A DNA stretch of 64,000 nucleotides, from assembly GCA_964276095.1 (NCBI GenBank), contig CAXYDR010000001.1, forward strand, positions 1 to 64,000, read 5' to 3'. The notes beneath the pieces were generated by a model that did not search any database, was not told the origin of the DNA, and worked only from the letters and a program-made list of their open reading frames with translations. Every line of letters begins with the position of its first letter. Position 1 is the stretch's first letter. This document shows positions 44,360 to 52,398 of this stretch, piece by piece. Made by a program: the position numbers and the translations under genes. The DNA comes from GCA-2733415 sp964276095. Its GTDB lineage: Bacteria; Bacteroidota; Bacteroidia; Flavobacteriales; Flavobacteriaceae.

Positions 44360-45307
44360 ATGAAAATAATAAAAAATATAATATTTGGGGTTGGACTAAT
44401 TTTTTTAGCCGGATTGTTTATCAATTCAATATCTAAAAATAGTAAGAACAACACAATTACTGAAGAAGTAGAAAAACTGGTGGATACTAGTTTTGTGAAA
44501 AGTTATAATGTCTACGCGCTTACATTGCCAAAGAATTTAGCTTTTGCAAAAGAAAAAATACCAATGAATTTACCAGATGTAAAAGAGCGTATTGATAGAG
44601 AGTTTTTGGTAAATACGTATTGGCAGTCAAACGGATTTTTAATGTTCAAACGAGCAAACAAATACTTTCCTATTATTGAGAAAATACTTGCGGAAGAGGG
44701 AGTTCCAGACGATTTTAAATACCTAGCGTTGATAGAAAGCGGGCTTACAAATGTAGTTTCTCCAGCTGGAGCGAGTGGATTTTGGCAAATAATGAAGGTA
44801 ACAGGAAGAGAGTATGGCTTGGAGGTAAATGGAAATGTCGATGAACGTTATCATTTGGAAAAGGCAACTCGTGTTGCTTGTAAATATTTAAAGGACGCTA
44901 AAAATAAGTTGGGTAGTTGGACTCTCGCGGCAGCAGCATATAATGGTGGGATGTCAGGTATGTCTCGTAGATTAAAAAAACAGCAAGTTACTGGATATTT
45001 TGATTTATTGTTAGGGAGTGAAACATCTAGATATGTACCAAGAATTGTAGCCTTGAAATATATATTTATGCAACCGCATAGTTTTGGATTTAATTTTGAA
45101 AAGAAAGATTTATACAATAACATACCTACTACTAAAGTAGTTGTTGACTCTGTTATTACTGATATGGCAGGTTTTTCCAAACATTTCGGAATTAATTATA
45201 AAATTTTAAAAATTCATAACCCTTGGCTTCGAGAAGGGCACTTAAACAATAAAACAAAGAGAGCTTATGAAATTGAAATCCCACAAAAAGGATATTATAC
45301 CAATTAA
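44360..45307 (+). CDS. Lytic transglycosylase (MltD-like)
   Basis: A 315-residue periplasmic or membrane-anchored murein hydrolase. An N-terminal anchor helix (about 7-22) is followed by the SLT domain (about 95-230), with 'FKYLALIESGLTNVVSPAGASGFWQIM' (catalytic Glu in IESG) and 'ATRVACKYLKDAKNKLGSWTLAAAAYNGG'. The tail beyond is short, so there are no LysM repeats, unlike E. coli MltD. It cleaves peptidoglycan to make 1,6-anhydromuropeptides. It ends 1 bp before the TauE gene, so they are co-transcribed. Confidence 0.92.
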   Translation: MKIIKNIIFGVGLIFLAGLFINSISKNSKNNTITEEVEKLVDTSFVKSYNVYALTLPKNLAFAKEKIPMNLPDVKERIDREFLVNTYWQSNGFLMFKRANKYFPIIEKILAEEGVPDDFKYLALIESGLTNVVSPAGASGFWQIMKVTGREYGLEVNGNVDERYHLEKATRVACKYLKDAKNKLGSWTLAAAAYNGGMSGMSRRLKKQQVTGYFDLLLGSETSRYVPRIVALKYIFMQPHSFGFNFEKKDLYNNIPTTKVVVDSVITDMAGFSKHFGINYKILKIHNPWLREGHLNNKTKRAYEIEIPQKGYYTN

Positions 45308-45308
45308 A

Positions 45309-45668
45309 ATGAGTACAATATTATTTCTTGTTTTTGTAGGTTTATTGGCTGGTTTTTTAAGTGGTATCCTTGGTATTGGAGGTGGAGTGGTAATGGTTCC
45401 GCTACTATTATTGGTTGGGTTTACTCAGCACCAAGCTCAAGGGACTAGTTTGGCGGCAATGTTGCCACCTGTAACGTTGTTAGCAGTATTGCAATATTCA
45501 AAGGGAGGCCATGTAGATTGGAAAATGGCATTAATTATTTCTGCAACATTTATTATAGGTGGCCTATTTGGATCTAAATTAGCAGTTGCGATTAATGAGC
45601 AGATGTTAAAAAAAATATTCGGAATTTTAATGCTTTTTATTGCTATTAAAATGATTTTCGGGAAGTAA
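45309..45668 (+). CDS. Half-size TauE/SafE membrane protein
   Basis: A 119-residue protein with three or four membrane helices and a complete TauE repeat: 'GLLAGFLSGILGIGGGVVMVPLLLLVGFTQHQAQGTSLAAML' (read in parts), 'KGGHVDWKMALIISATFIIGGLFGSKLA'. The family is normally about 250 residues with two such repeats, so this is one half and must dimerise. The ATG at 45309 is preferred to one further upstream that would overlap the transglycosylase gene. Possible transport of sulfite, sulfonate or another organosulfur compound, by family only. Confidence 0.85.
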   Translation: MSTILFLVFVGLLAGFLSGILGIGGGVVMVPLLLLVGFTQHQAQGTSLAAMLPPVTLLAVLQYSKGGHVDWKMALIISATFIIGGLFGSKLAVAINEQMLKKIFGILMLFIAIKMIFGK

Positions 45669-45818
45669 AATAAGCTGTTTCAAGAATTTAAGTACGCTTA
45701 TTAATTTAGCTGTTTGATAGCTGTTACTTCCTCAGCATAGTAAAATTACATAGGTTAAATGTTGTTTTATGACGACGAAATACATATATTGAAGGAGTAA
45801 ATCATTTAATCCTGACAT

Positions 45819-46097
45819 ATGAATAACCAAGTTAAAATACATTGTCTTATCCAGGAAATACTTTTATCTAATACAATTGATGAAAAAATAGCAAAAAGAA
45901 ATCAAGTTATTAAGCTATTTAAAGAGGCTATGTTAGTTAAATCTACCCCTGTTGTTGTCAGATTAAATATGACGTTAGCATTACAGGAGGTAATAGATAA
46001 TTTCATAGTTCATGATAATTACTCTTCTAGAGAAACCTTAACTAATACCTATGCAATTGTAAATGAATTATTGGTTAATGATTTTAAAGCAGCATAA
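45819..46097 (+). CDS. Small soluble hypothetical protein
   Basis: A 92-residue, mostly helical, cytoplasmic-looking protein (no signal) beginning 'MNNQVKIHCLIQEILLSNTIDEKIAKRNQVIKLF'. I do not recognise it. A strong terminator follows 21 bp later (46119-46148), so the gene is a discrete unit. No motif or neighbour suggests a function. Confidence 0.55.
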   Translation: MNNQVKIHCLIQEILLSNTIDEKIAKRNQVIKLFKEAMLVKSTPVVVRLNMTLALQEVIDNFIVHDNYSSRETLTNTYAIVNELLVNDFKAA

Positions 46098-46118
46098 AAA
46101 TATATTTAATTTAATAAT

Positions 46119-46148
46119 AAAGGCTGTGTCTATTTAGACACAGCCTTT
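46119..46148 (+). terminator. Intrinsic terminator of the 45819-46097 gene
   Basis: 14-bp perfect stem around a 2-nt loop (GGCTGTGTCTA / TAGACACAGCC core). The following sequence is only moderately T-rich, but the stem is very strong. Confidence 0.75.
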
Positions 46149-46330
46149 AAACCTATAAGTAATGAGTATCATTGTTAAATGTGCTACTCACTATTAAGTT
46201 CCTATAATCATATATTCGTTACCCATTTTTGTAAAGACATTCTCATTAGTTAGGTGTAAATTAGTAGATAATTCTAAAAATCACATAATAATATAATATA
46301 CTATTTATAGTGTTCATGCTTAATGAAACT
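46149..46330. other. Gene-free spacer
   Basis: Between the terminator at 46119-46148 and the one at 46335-46361 there is no reading frame I support, no RNA fold I recognise, and no repeat. With the flanking sequences, 46098-46482 is the longest gene-free stretch of the window. Confidence 0.6.
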
Positions 46331-46334
46331 AAAA

Positions 46335-46361
46335 AAAGCAAGATGAAAAACACCTTGCTTT
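46335..46361 (-). terminator. Terminator for the minus-strand gene at 46483-47187
   Basis: AAAGCAAG and CTTGCTTT arms (46335-46342 and 46354-46361) are followed on the minus strand by seven U (A-run 46331-46337 on the plus strand). It sits 120 bp past the stop, leaving a long 3' untranslated tail. Confidence 0.65.
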
Positions 46362-46482
46362 ACTATTAAATAAACTATAAATTTGAACTAAATTCAAAAA
46401 GATATTTCACAATATACTGATTTTAAATCATATGCGCAAATATATAATTGCTCTTAGATTTGTTTAATAGGTTTAATATGTT

Positions 46483-47187
46483 TTAGTCAAAAACAATTTG
46501 TTCACGGTTATTATCGTTGATTAGTAGTGTATTTAATCCATTAACGAATTCATTGTTATTTTTTACATAGCCAGAGTTTAATGAGTTGTTAGTTTTAAAA
46601 ACCGAGCTATTATTTTTCTTTATGCTTATGATTTTATCATTTCTATCAATATAATAGATTAATGAAAGACCTAAAGCATGTTTCATGTTTTTGATTTCAC
46701 TTGAAAATTGATTTTCCCGTTCGTCAATATAAAGAACATTGACATATTTATTGAAAGCTTTAGATTTTTTTCGAGTAGTATTCTTGTTATCCCAAAAAAC
46801 CACGACAAAATCAATATCACTTTTATGTGCTTTTGCAAGTTTATTTAAAGAAGTAATTTCAAAATCATTTCTAATACACCATGATGCATAGGTAATTAGG
46901 ATAACAGGTTTTTTAAAATAGTTATTGATTGAAATTAAAGCCCCGTTTGTATTCTTGGCTTTAAAGTTATCTAAATAAGTATTTACTAAATTTTGATCTA
47001 CAAACTGATTGAAAAGTGTTTCTCCAATATTGTCGTTATTATTTAAATAAGCGTTGTCAGCTGCGAGCTTATATGTATTAATATGAGCATGTATTGCTTT
47101 TGAGAATAAACTGTCTTTTATAGACGTTTGTGAATAGCTCAATAAGTTTGCTAATAGGAGTGTTAGGGTAATAATTTTGACCACCAT
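46483..47187 (-). CDS. Secreted thioredoxin-fold protein with a single active-site cysteine
   Basis: A 234-residue protein with a signal peptide (residues 1-19, 'LANLLSYSQT'). A TlpA/thioredoxin fold starts near 95: 'PVILITYASWCIRNDFEITSLNKLAKAHKSDIDFVVVFWD' (read in parts). The CxxC is replaced by 'CIRN', so only the nucleophilic Cys remains and a full thiol-disulfide cycle is unlikely without a partner. The central 'LGLSLIYYIDRNDKI' is the usual cis-Pro region, but without the Pro. It may be a reductase-like binder or a peroxidase-like protein. Confidence 0.75.
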   Translation of the reverse strand: MVVKIITLTLLLANLLSYSQTSIKDSLFSKAIHAHINTYKLAADNAYLNNNDNIGETLFNQFVDQNLVNTYLDNFKAKNTNGALISINNYFKKPVILITYASWCIRNDFEITSLNKLAKAHKSDIDFVVVFWDNKNTTRKKSKAFNKYVNVLYIDERENQFSSEIKNMKHALGLSLIYYIDRNDKIISIKKNNSSVFKTNNSLNSGYVKNNNEFVNGLNTLLINDNNREQIVFD

Positions 47188-47305
47188 AGACTATAGATTT
47201 ATATTAAACGTCTAAGCCGGTTTTTTTAGGTTACTTAAAGTTAGTGAATTTTCATACTAAATTAAAACATAAACGACTAACAGTCAATATTTAAGATTAA
47301 AAGTA

Positions 47306-47330
47306 AAAAACCTGCAATAAGCAGGTTTTT
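47306..47330 (-). terminator. Intrinsic terminator of the 47354-47911 gene
   Basis: 10-bp stem AAAAACCTGC/GCAGGTTTTT (47306-47315 and 47321-47330), with T-rich sequence after it on the minus strand. Confidence 0.8.
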
Positions 47331-47353
47331 ATAAATAGATTTAAGATGTTTTA

Positions 47354-47911
47354 TTAACGTCTTCGTTGGTTGCCAGTGAAATGTTGTTTAGGTCCTTGAG
47401 CGCGTTTCATCTGTTGCTGCATCATTTTTATTTGATCGTTAAGCATACCGTGTTTGTCTAAACTTTTTGCTTCTTTTAATAAGCTATTAGCTTCTATTTT
47501 TCGATTTTTACTTGCTGCAATTCCTGCTAAAAACATTTTTGCTGCAGCCATATCATGATCAAAGTTTAGGCCTAATTCAATCGCTTTACGTAAATATTTT
47601 TCTGATTTTAATGGAGCATCTTGATATCCGAACTGCCCTTTTAAAAAGTTCCAGTACCCTAATTGCTTGCTTGTAAGTGCTCCCTCAGGATTTTTTATTT
47701 TTTCAAGCATTATCTTGGCACCTTCCATGTCTTGCTTCTTTAACTTAAACATAGTTGCAAGAATAATCTCATTTTTAAAATATAGAAGGATAACGAGTGA
47801 TATGATAAGAATTAACATGATACCATTTCCAATGTTTCCTTCAGTGAATTGCCATACAGCAATAGTTAAAAGACCTGCTGCAATTGCTAATTTGATGTTT
47901 TTATTAAGCAT
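47354..47911 (-). CDS. DUF2892-like membrane-anchored protein with helical repeats
   Basis: A 185-residue protein. Two N-terminal membrane helices (about 5-22 and 30-46, 'LAIAAGLLTIAVWQFTEGNIGNGIMLILIIS') fit DUF2892. A cytoplasmic helical-repeat region follows ('QLGYWNFLKGQFGYQDAPLKSEKYLRKAIELGL', TPR-like), with a basic tail 'QGPKQHFTGNQRRR'. A -7 box TAGCTTTG lies at 47946-47953, 34 bp upstream of the ATG. It is divergent from rpmH. Its function is unknown to me. Confidence 0.75.
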   Translation of the reverse strand: MLNKNIKLAIAAGLLTIAVWQFTEGNIGNGIMLILIISLVILLYFKNEIILATMFKLKKQDMEGAKIMLEKIKNPEGALTSKQLGYWNFLKGQFGYQDAPLKSEKYLRKAIELGLNFDHDMAAAKMFLAGIAASKNRKIEANSLLKEAKSLDKHGMLNDQIKMMQQQMKRAQGPKQHFTGNQRRR

Positions 47912-47945
47912 TTTATGTGTGTTTATCTGTCTATTTGTAAGTTTG

Positions 47946-47953
47946 CAAAGCTA
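47946..47953 (-). promoter_or_regulatory. Probable -7 box of the 47354-47911 gene
   Basis: TAGCTTTG on the minus strand, an exact TAnnTTTG and identical to the his promoter -7 box; at 19-bp spacing there is only ATG, not TTG. Confidence 0.5.
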
Positions 47954-48068
47954 CATATTTTATTAGAAACTACATTGTTAATATATATAGTTTCAAACAG
48001 AATATTTAAGCTGTATATTTGTATTAACAATAGACAAAGAATAAAGATTTATTTTTTTTTATTTTACA

Positions 48069-48099
48069 CTTGTCAGTGTGAAAACTCTTTGTATATTTG
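48069..48099 (+). promoter_or_regulatory. rpmH promoter (Bacteroidota type)
   Basis: -33 TTG (48070-48072) and -7 TATATTTG (48092-48099, exact TAnnTTTG) are separated by 19 bp. Transcription would start near 48105, leaving a leader of about 65 bp before the rpmH ATG. Confidence 0.75.
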
Positions 48100-48171
48100 C
48101 CCTCACGTTTTAGCAAGATATTACTGCTAAAGTTTTAAATTAAGTAAGAAAGTTTTTAAAGATACAATAAA

Positions 48172-48330
48172 ATGAAAAGAACGTTTCAACCATCAAAAAG
48201 AAAAAGAAGAAACAAACACGGTTTTAGAGATAGAATGGCTTCAGTTAGTGGAAGAAAAGTTCTTGCTAGAAGAAGAGCTAAAGGAAGAAAGAAATTAACT
48301 GTGTCTTGTGAGCCAAGACATAAAAAATAA
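48172..48330 (+). CDS. rpmH: Ribosomal protein bL34
   Basis: A 52-residue basic protein, too short for many gene finders. It begins MKRTFQPSKRKRRNKHGF and continues 'RDRMASVSGRKVLARRRAKGRKKL', the highly conserved L34 core. It belongs to the large ribosomal subunit. In many bacteria rpmH is next to dnaA and rnpA; here neither is present, so the locus is not the chromosomal origin cluster. A TAnnTTTG/TTG promoter lies upstream and a hairpin terminator at 48356-48388 downstream. Confidence 0.97.
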   Translation: MKRTFQPSKRKRRNKHGFRDRMASVSGRKVLARRRAKGRKKLTVSCEPRHKK

Positions 48331-48355
48331 TAGTTAACAGTATTGTTAATATTTT

Positions 48356-48388
48356 AAAGGTGTTCCTATTTGGTAACACCTTTTTTTT
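48356..48388 (+). terminator. Intrinsic terminator of rpmH
   Basis: Arms AAAGGTGTT and AACACCTTT (one bulge) followed by eight T. It separates rpmH from carB. Confidence 0.85.
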
Positions 48389-48403
48389 GATATCATAGTC
48401 ACT

Positions 48404-48411
48404 TATTTTTG
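48404..48411 (+). promoter_or_regulatory. Probable -7 box of carB
   Basis: TATTTTTG (48404-48411) fits TAnnTTTG, 27 bp before the carB ATG. The nearest TTTG is too close for a canonical -33. Confidence 0.45.
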
Positions 48412-48438
48412 CACAACAACTAAATTACACAACACAAC

Positions 48439-51288
48439 ATGCCGAAAAGAGAAGATTTAAAATCGATTTTATTAATAGGTTCTGGGCCAATTGTTATTGG
48501 TCAGGCTTGTGAGTTTGATTATTCAGGAACTCAAGCATTACGCTCACTACGTGAGGATGGAATAGAAACTATTCTTATCAATTCTAACCCCGCAACAATA
48601 ATGACTGATCCGTCTATGGCAGATCATGTGTATTTAAAACCTTTAAATACCAAGTCGATTATTCAAATTCTTAAGGATCATCCGCAAATTGATGCTGTCT
48701 TACCTACTATGGGTGGACAAACGGCATTGAATTTATGTATTGAGGCTGATGAAAAAGGAATTTGGGAAGATTTTGGAGTAGAGATTATCGGTGTTGATAT
48801 TGATGCTATCAATATTACAGAAGATAGAGAGCAGTTTAAAAACTTAATGGCAAAAATTGGGGTTCCAATGGCGCCTCAGGCAACTGCAACATCTTTCTTA
48901 AAAGGAAAAGAAATCGCTCAGGAATTTGGTTTCCCTTTATGTATTAGAGCTTCTTTTACTTTGGGAGGAGCAGGAGCTGCTATTGTCCATAATGAAGAAG
49001 ATTTTGATGAGTTATTAACTAATGGATTAGAGATATCTCCAATTCATGAAGTTATGATTGACAAAGCTTTGTTAGGTTGGAAAGAGTACGAATTAGAGTT
49101 GTTGCGTGATGCAAATGATAATGTTGTGATTATCTGTTCTATCGAAAATATGGATCCTATGGGAATTCATACTGGAGATTCAATTACAGTTGCTCCGGCA
49201 ATGACGCTTTCTGATACTACTTATCAAAAAATGCGTAATATGGCAATCCATATGATGCGTAGTATTGGTGATTTTGCAGGTGGATGTAATGTTCAGTTTG
49301 CAGTTTCTCCAGACGAAAAAGAAGATATTATAGCAATTGAAATTAATCCGCGTGTATCTCGTTCATCAGCATTAGCATCTAAAGCAACTGGGTATCCAAT
49401 TGCAAAGATAGCTGCTAAGTTAGCAATGGGTTATCATTTAGATGAATTAGATAATCAAATTACAAAATCTACATCAGCTTTATTTGAGCCAACATTGGAT
49501 TATGTAATTGTAAAAATACCACGTTGGAACTTTGATAAGTTTGAAGGATCTGACAGAACTTTAGGTTTACAGATGAAATCTGTAGGTGAAGTAATGGGAA
49601 TTGGCCGTTCTTTCCAAGAAGCTTTGCATAAAGCAACGCAATCATTAGAAATTAAACGTAATGGTTTAGGAGCTGATGGTAAAGGGGAGACTGATTATAA
49701 TACCATTTTAAGTAAATTAGAATTTGCAAGCTGGGATAGAGTATTTGTAATTTATGATGCTATTGCAACAGGAATACCTTTAAGTAGAATACATGAAATC
49801 ACTAAGATTGACATGTGGTTCTTACGTCAATATGAAGAGTTATTCCACTTACAGCAAGAAATTTCTACATACACAATAGATACTATTGAAAGAGATTTGT
49901 TGTTAGAAGCGAAGCAAAAAGGATATGGTGATAGACAAATTGCTCATATGCTTAAATGTTTGGAAAGCCAAGTATCTAAAAAGCGTGATGAGTTAAATAT
50001 CAATCGTGTTTTTAAATTAGTTGATACTTGTGCTGCAGAATTCACTGCAAAAACTCCATATTACTATTCTACTTTTGAAAATGAAGTTGAATTAGCTGAC
50101 GGAACTCGTTATGTACATAACGAAAGTGAGCGTTCTGATAAGAAGAAAGTTATTGTTTTAGGTTCTGGTCCAAACAGAATCGGACAAGGAATTGAATTTG
50201 ATTACTGTTGTGTGCACGGGGTATTAGCTGCTGCAGAAGAAGGATATGAAACAATAATGATTAACTGTAATCCTGAAACTGTTTCTACTGATTTTGATAC
50301 GGCAGATAAATTATACTTCGAACCTGTCTTTTGGGAACATATTTATGACATTATTCGTCATGAAAATCCAGAAGGAGTTATCGTTCAATTAGGTGGGCAA
50401 ACTGCTTTAAAATTGGCTGAAAAATTAGAGCGTTACGGTATTAAAATCATCGGAACATCTTATAAAGCGTTAGATTTAGCTGAAGATAGAGGGCATTTCT
50501 CTAAAATATTAAAAGATAATAATATTCCTTACCCTGAGTTTGGTATTGCGGAAACTGTAGCTGAAGCTTTAGTGATTGCTGACGAATTAGATTTCCCAAT
50601 ATTAGTACGTCCATCGTATGTATTAGGAGGTCAAGGAATGAAAATTGTTATTAATAAACAGGAATTAGAAGAGCATGTTTTTGACTTGTTACGTACTATT
50701 CCTGGGAATAAATTGTTGTTAGATCATTATTTAGATGGTGCAATTGAAGCTGAAGCAGATGCAATTTGCGATGGTGAAAATGTACAGATTATCGGAATAA
50801 TGGAGCATATAGAACCTTGTGGAGTGCACTCTGGGGATTCTAACGCAACACTACCTCCGTTTAATTTAGGAGAGTTTGTAATGCAGCAAATTAAGGATCA
50901 TACTAAAACTATTGCGTTAGCATTAGAAACAAAAGGATTGATAAATGTTCAATTTGCAGTAAAAGATGATAAAGTATATATCATTGAAGCAAACCCAAGA
51001 GCTTCTAGAACAGTTCCTTTTATCGCAAAAGCATACGGACAGCCTTATGTTAACTATGCGACTAAAGTGATGTTGGGGTTAAAAGTAACTGACTTTACTT
51101 TTAACCCGCAGTTAGAAGGATATGCAATCAAGCAACCAGTTTTCTCTTTCAATAAGTTCCCTAATGTAAATAAACAGTTAGGACCTGAAATGAAAAGTAC
51201 TGGAGAAAGCATCTTGTTTATTGATGATTTAAAAGATGACCAATTCTATGACTTATACTCAAGACGTAAAATGTACTTGACTAAGTAA
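48439..51288 (+). CDS. carB: Carbamoyl phosphate synthase large subunit, without allosteric domain
   Basis: A 949-residue enzyme that makes carbamoyl phosphate from ammonia, bicarbonate and two ATP for arginine and pyrimidine synthesis. The first ATP-grasp (about 1-400) has 'GSGPIVIGQACEFDYSGTQA', 'GGQTALNLC' and 'IEINPRVSRSSALASKATGYPIAK'. A helical linker follows, then the second ATP-grasp (about 570-900) with 'GSGPNRIGQGIEFDYCCVH', 'GGQTALKLA' and 'ANPRASRTVPFIAKAYG'. E. coli CarB has a further C-terminal domain of about 130 residues that binds UMP and ornithine; this protein ends at 'LYSRRKMYLTK' without it. The carA partner is not in the window. Confidence 0.95.
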   Translation: MPKREDLKSILLIGSGPIVIGQACEFDYSGTQALRSLREDGIETILINSNPATIMTDPSMADHVYLKPLNTKSIIQILKDHPQIDAVLPTMGGQTALNLCIEADEKGIWEDFGVEIIGVDIDAINITEDREQFKNLMAKIGVPMAPQATATSFLKGKEIAQEFGFPLCIRASFTLGGAGAAIVHNEEDFDELLTNGLEISPIHEVMIDKALLGWKEYELELLRDANDNVVIICSIENMDPMGIHTGDSITVAPAMTLSDTTYQKMRNMAIHMMRSIGDFAGGCNVQFAVSPDEKEDIIAIEINPRVSRSSALASKATGYPIAKIAAKLAMGYHLDELDNQITKSTSALFEPTLDYVIVKIPRWNFDKFEGSDRTLGLQMKSVGEVMGIGRSFQEALHKATQSLEIKRNGLGADGKGETDYNTILSKLEFASWDRVFVIYDAIATGIPLSRIHEITKIDMWFLRQYEELFHLQQEISTYTIDTIERDLLLEAKQKGYGDRQIAHMLKCLESQVSKKRDELNINRVFKLVDTCAAEFTAKTPYYYSTFENEVELADGTRYVHNESERSDKKKVIVLGSGPNRIGQGIEFDYCCVHGVLAAAEEGYETIMINCNPETVSTDFDTADKLYFEPVFWEHIYDIIRHENPEGVIVQLGGQTALKLAEKLERYGIKIIGTSYKALDLAEDRGHFSKILKDNNIPYPEFGIAETVAEALVIADELDFPILVRPSYVLGGQGMKIVINKQELEEHVFDLLRTIPGNKLLLDHYLDGAIEAEADAICDGENVQIIGIMEHIEPCGVHSGDSNATLPPFNLGEFVMQQIKDHTKTIALALETKGLINVQFAVKDDKVYIIEANPRASRTVPFIAKAYGQPYVNYATKVMLGLKVTDFTFNPQLEGYAIKQPVFSFNKFPNVNKQLGPEMKSTGESILFIDDLKDDQFYDLYSRRKMYLTK

Positions 51289-51306
51289 GAATTAAATTTT
51301 ATAAAT

Positions 51307-51344
51307 AAAAAAGCCTCTTAAGGAAATTCTTAAGAGGCTTTTTT
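51307..51344. terminator. Bidirectional intrinsic terminator
   Basis: 16-bp stem AAAAAAGCCTCTTAAG/CTTAAGAGGCTTTTTT with a 6-nt loop between carB (ends 51288) and the minus-strand gene that ends at 51392. Confidence 0.9.
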
Positions 51345-51391
51345 GTGTTTTTAACGTTTATGTAAAATGTCGTGTGATGTTAGTTGACCGA

Positions 51392-52300
51392 CTATTTTTT
51401 TTCGCTCAACTCTTTCACTTTTTGAATCCAGTTATTTAAGATGCTTTTTTGAGTTTCAAAATCGTCACCGTATGGTCCACTAACGATTTTTAATTCTGTG
51501 GTTTTTGTTTGTTCATTTTCTAAAAGAAGGAATTTTTCATTATAATGCAAATGGCTATAATCATTTTGAATATAAAAATTCCCAAATAATTTATTTGCAT
51601 ACGAGGAGGTTAAAAACCCAGTATTTGAATAATGGTAGTTTACATTTGATGTTTTTCTCCAATCAGTTTTTAGTTTATTGTCTTTATCGAAAATAGGTTG
51701 AAGAGTTGCTGCATTTTTAGTTTTTGTAAGTATTCCCCAAACCTCATCTTGATTTGCTTTTATAGTTATATTAACTGAGACAAATTGTGATGCAGGAATC
51801 ATTTCAATTTCATTATCAGATAGGAATTTAACTTCTTTTAGTCTTGCGCTTCCATTACCGCCATTTAAATATCTAAAGCCAACGATAGAATCATTATCTA
51901 CATTGATGGCTTGTATAACAATTATAAGCTCTTTTCTTCTTGAAGATTCATTATAAAAGCTAGCTAATTTTGGCATGGTGATATCTAATACTTTCGCATT
52001 TGGGTATTTTAAAGTATCTGGAAAAATTAATGCTGTCCCATTCTGTGTTTCTTCTTTTGTAGCCATTCTTCCATTTACAACAGGTACATTTTTCCAATTA
52101 TTTATATTTATTGGAGGGAACCCATTTAAATTGTCAGGACAATACCATCCACCATATCTGTGTGGCTCGGATTTTATAGGTTCTTTTGTTTGATTTACTA
52201 CTTCAAGATCTTTGTCATTAACAGGTTTGTTGATTTGTGAACAGGATGCAAATGAAATTAGACATAATACGGCTAGTACTTTAAACATTTTGTTTTTCAT
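51392..52300 (-). CDS. Lipoprotein with SRPBCC-like C-terminal domain
   Basis: A 302-residue lipoprotein (lipobox FASC, C20). Residues about 45-170 include 'HRYGGWYCPDNLNGFPPI' and 'TKEETQNGTALIFPDTLKYPNAKVLDITMPKLASFY' (read in parts). The C-terminal part (about 172-300) looks like SRPBCC/START-type ligand-binding domains: 'VSVNITIKANQDEVWGILTKTKNA'. The start is the ATG at 52300; the ATG at 52288 (MFKVLAVLC) is an alternative. It is the last of five same-strand genes with the two propeller proteins and the TonB-domain pair; function unknown. Confidence 0.7.
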   Translation of the reverse strand: MKNKMFKVLAVLCLISFASCSQINKPVNDKDLEVVNQTKEPIKSEPHRYGGWYCPDNLNGFPPININNWKNVPVVNGRMATKEETQNGTALIFPDTLKYPNAKVLDITMPKLASFYNESSRRKELIIVIQAINVDNDSIVGFRYLNGGNGSARLKEVKFLSDNEIEMIPASQFVSVNITIKANQDEVWGILTKTKNAATLQPIFDKDNKLKTDWRKTSNVNYHYSNTGFLTSSYANKLFGNFYIQNDYSHLHYNEKFLLLENEQTKTTELKIVSGPYGDDFETQKSILNNWIQKVKELSEKK

Positions 52301-52398
52301 AATTTATATTTTTTGATTAGTCACTTATTAATTTTTGGTTAGAATTAATATATGTTGTCTAGCTAAGCTTGAGCTAGTAATCTTACTGTTAATTGTAA

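Noticed and set aside
48172..48438. A chromosomal replication origin near rpmH
   Set aside because: rpmH often adjoins dnaA and rnpA at the origin, but neither gene nor clustered DnaA boxes was seen here.
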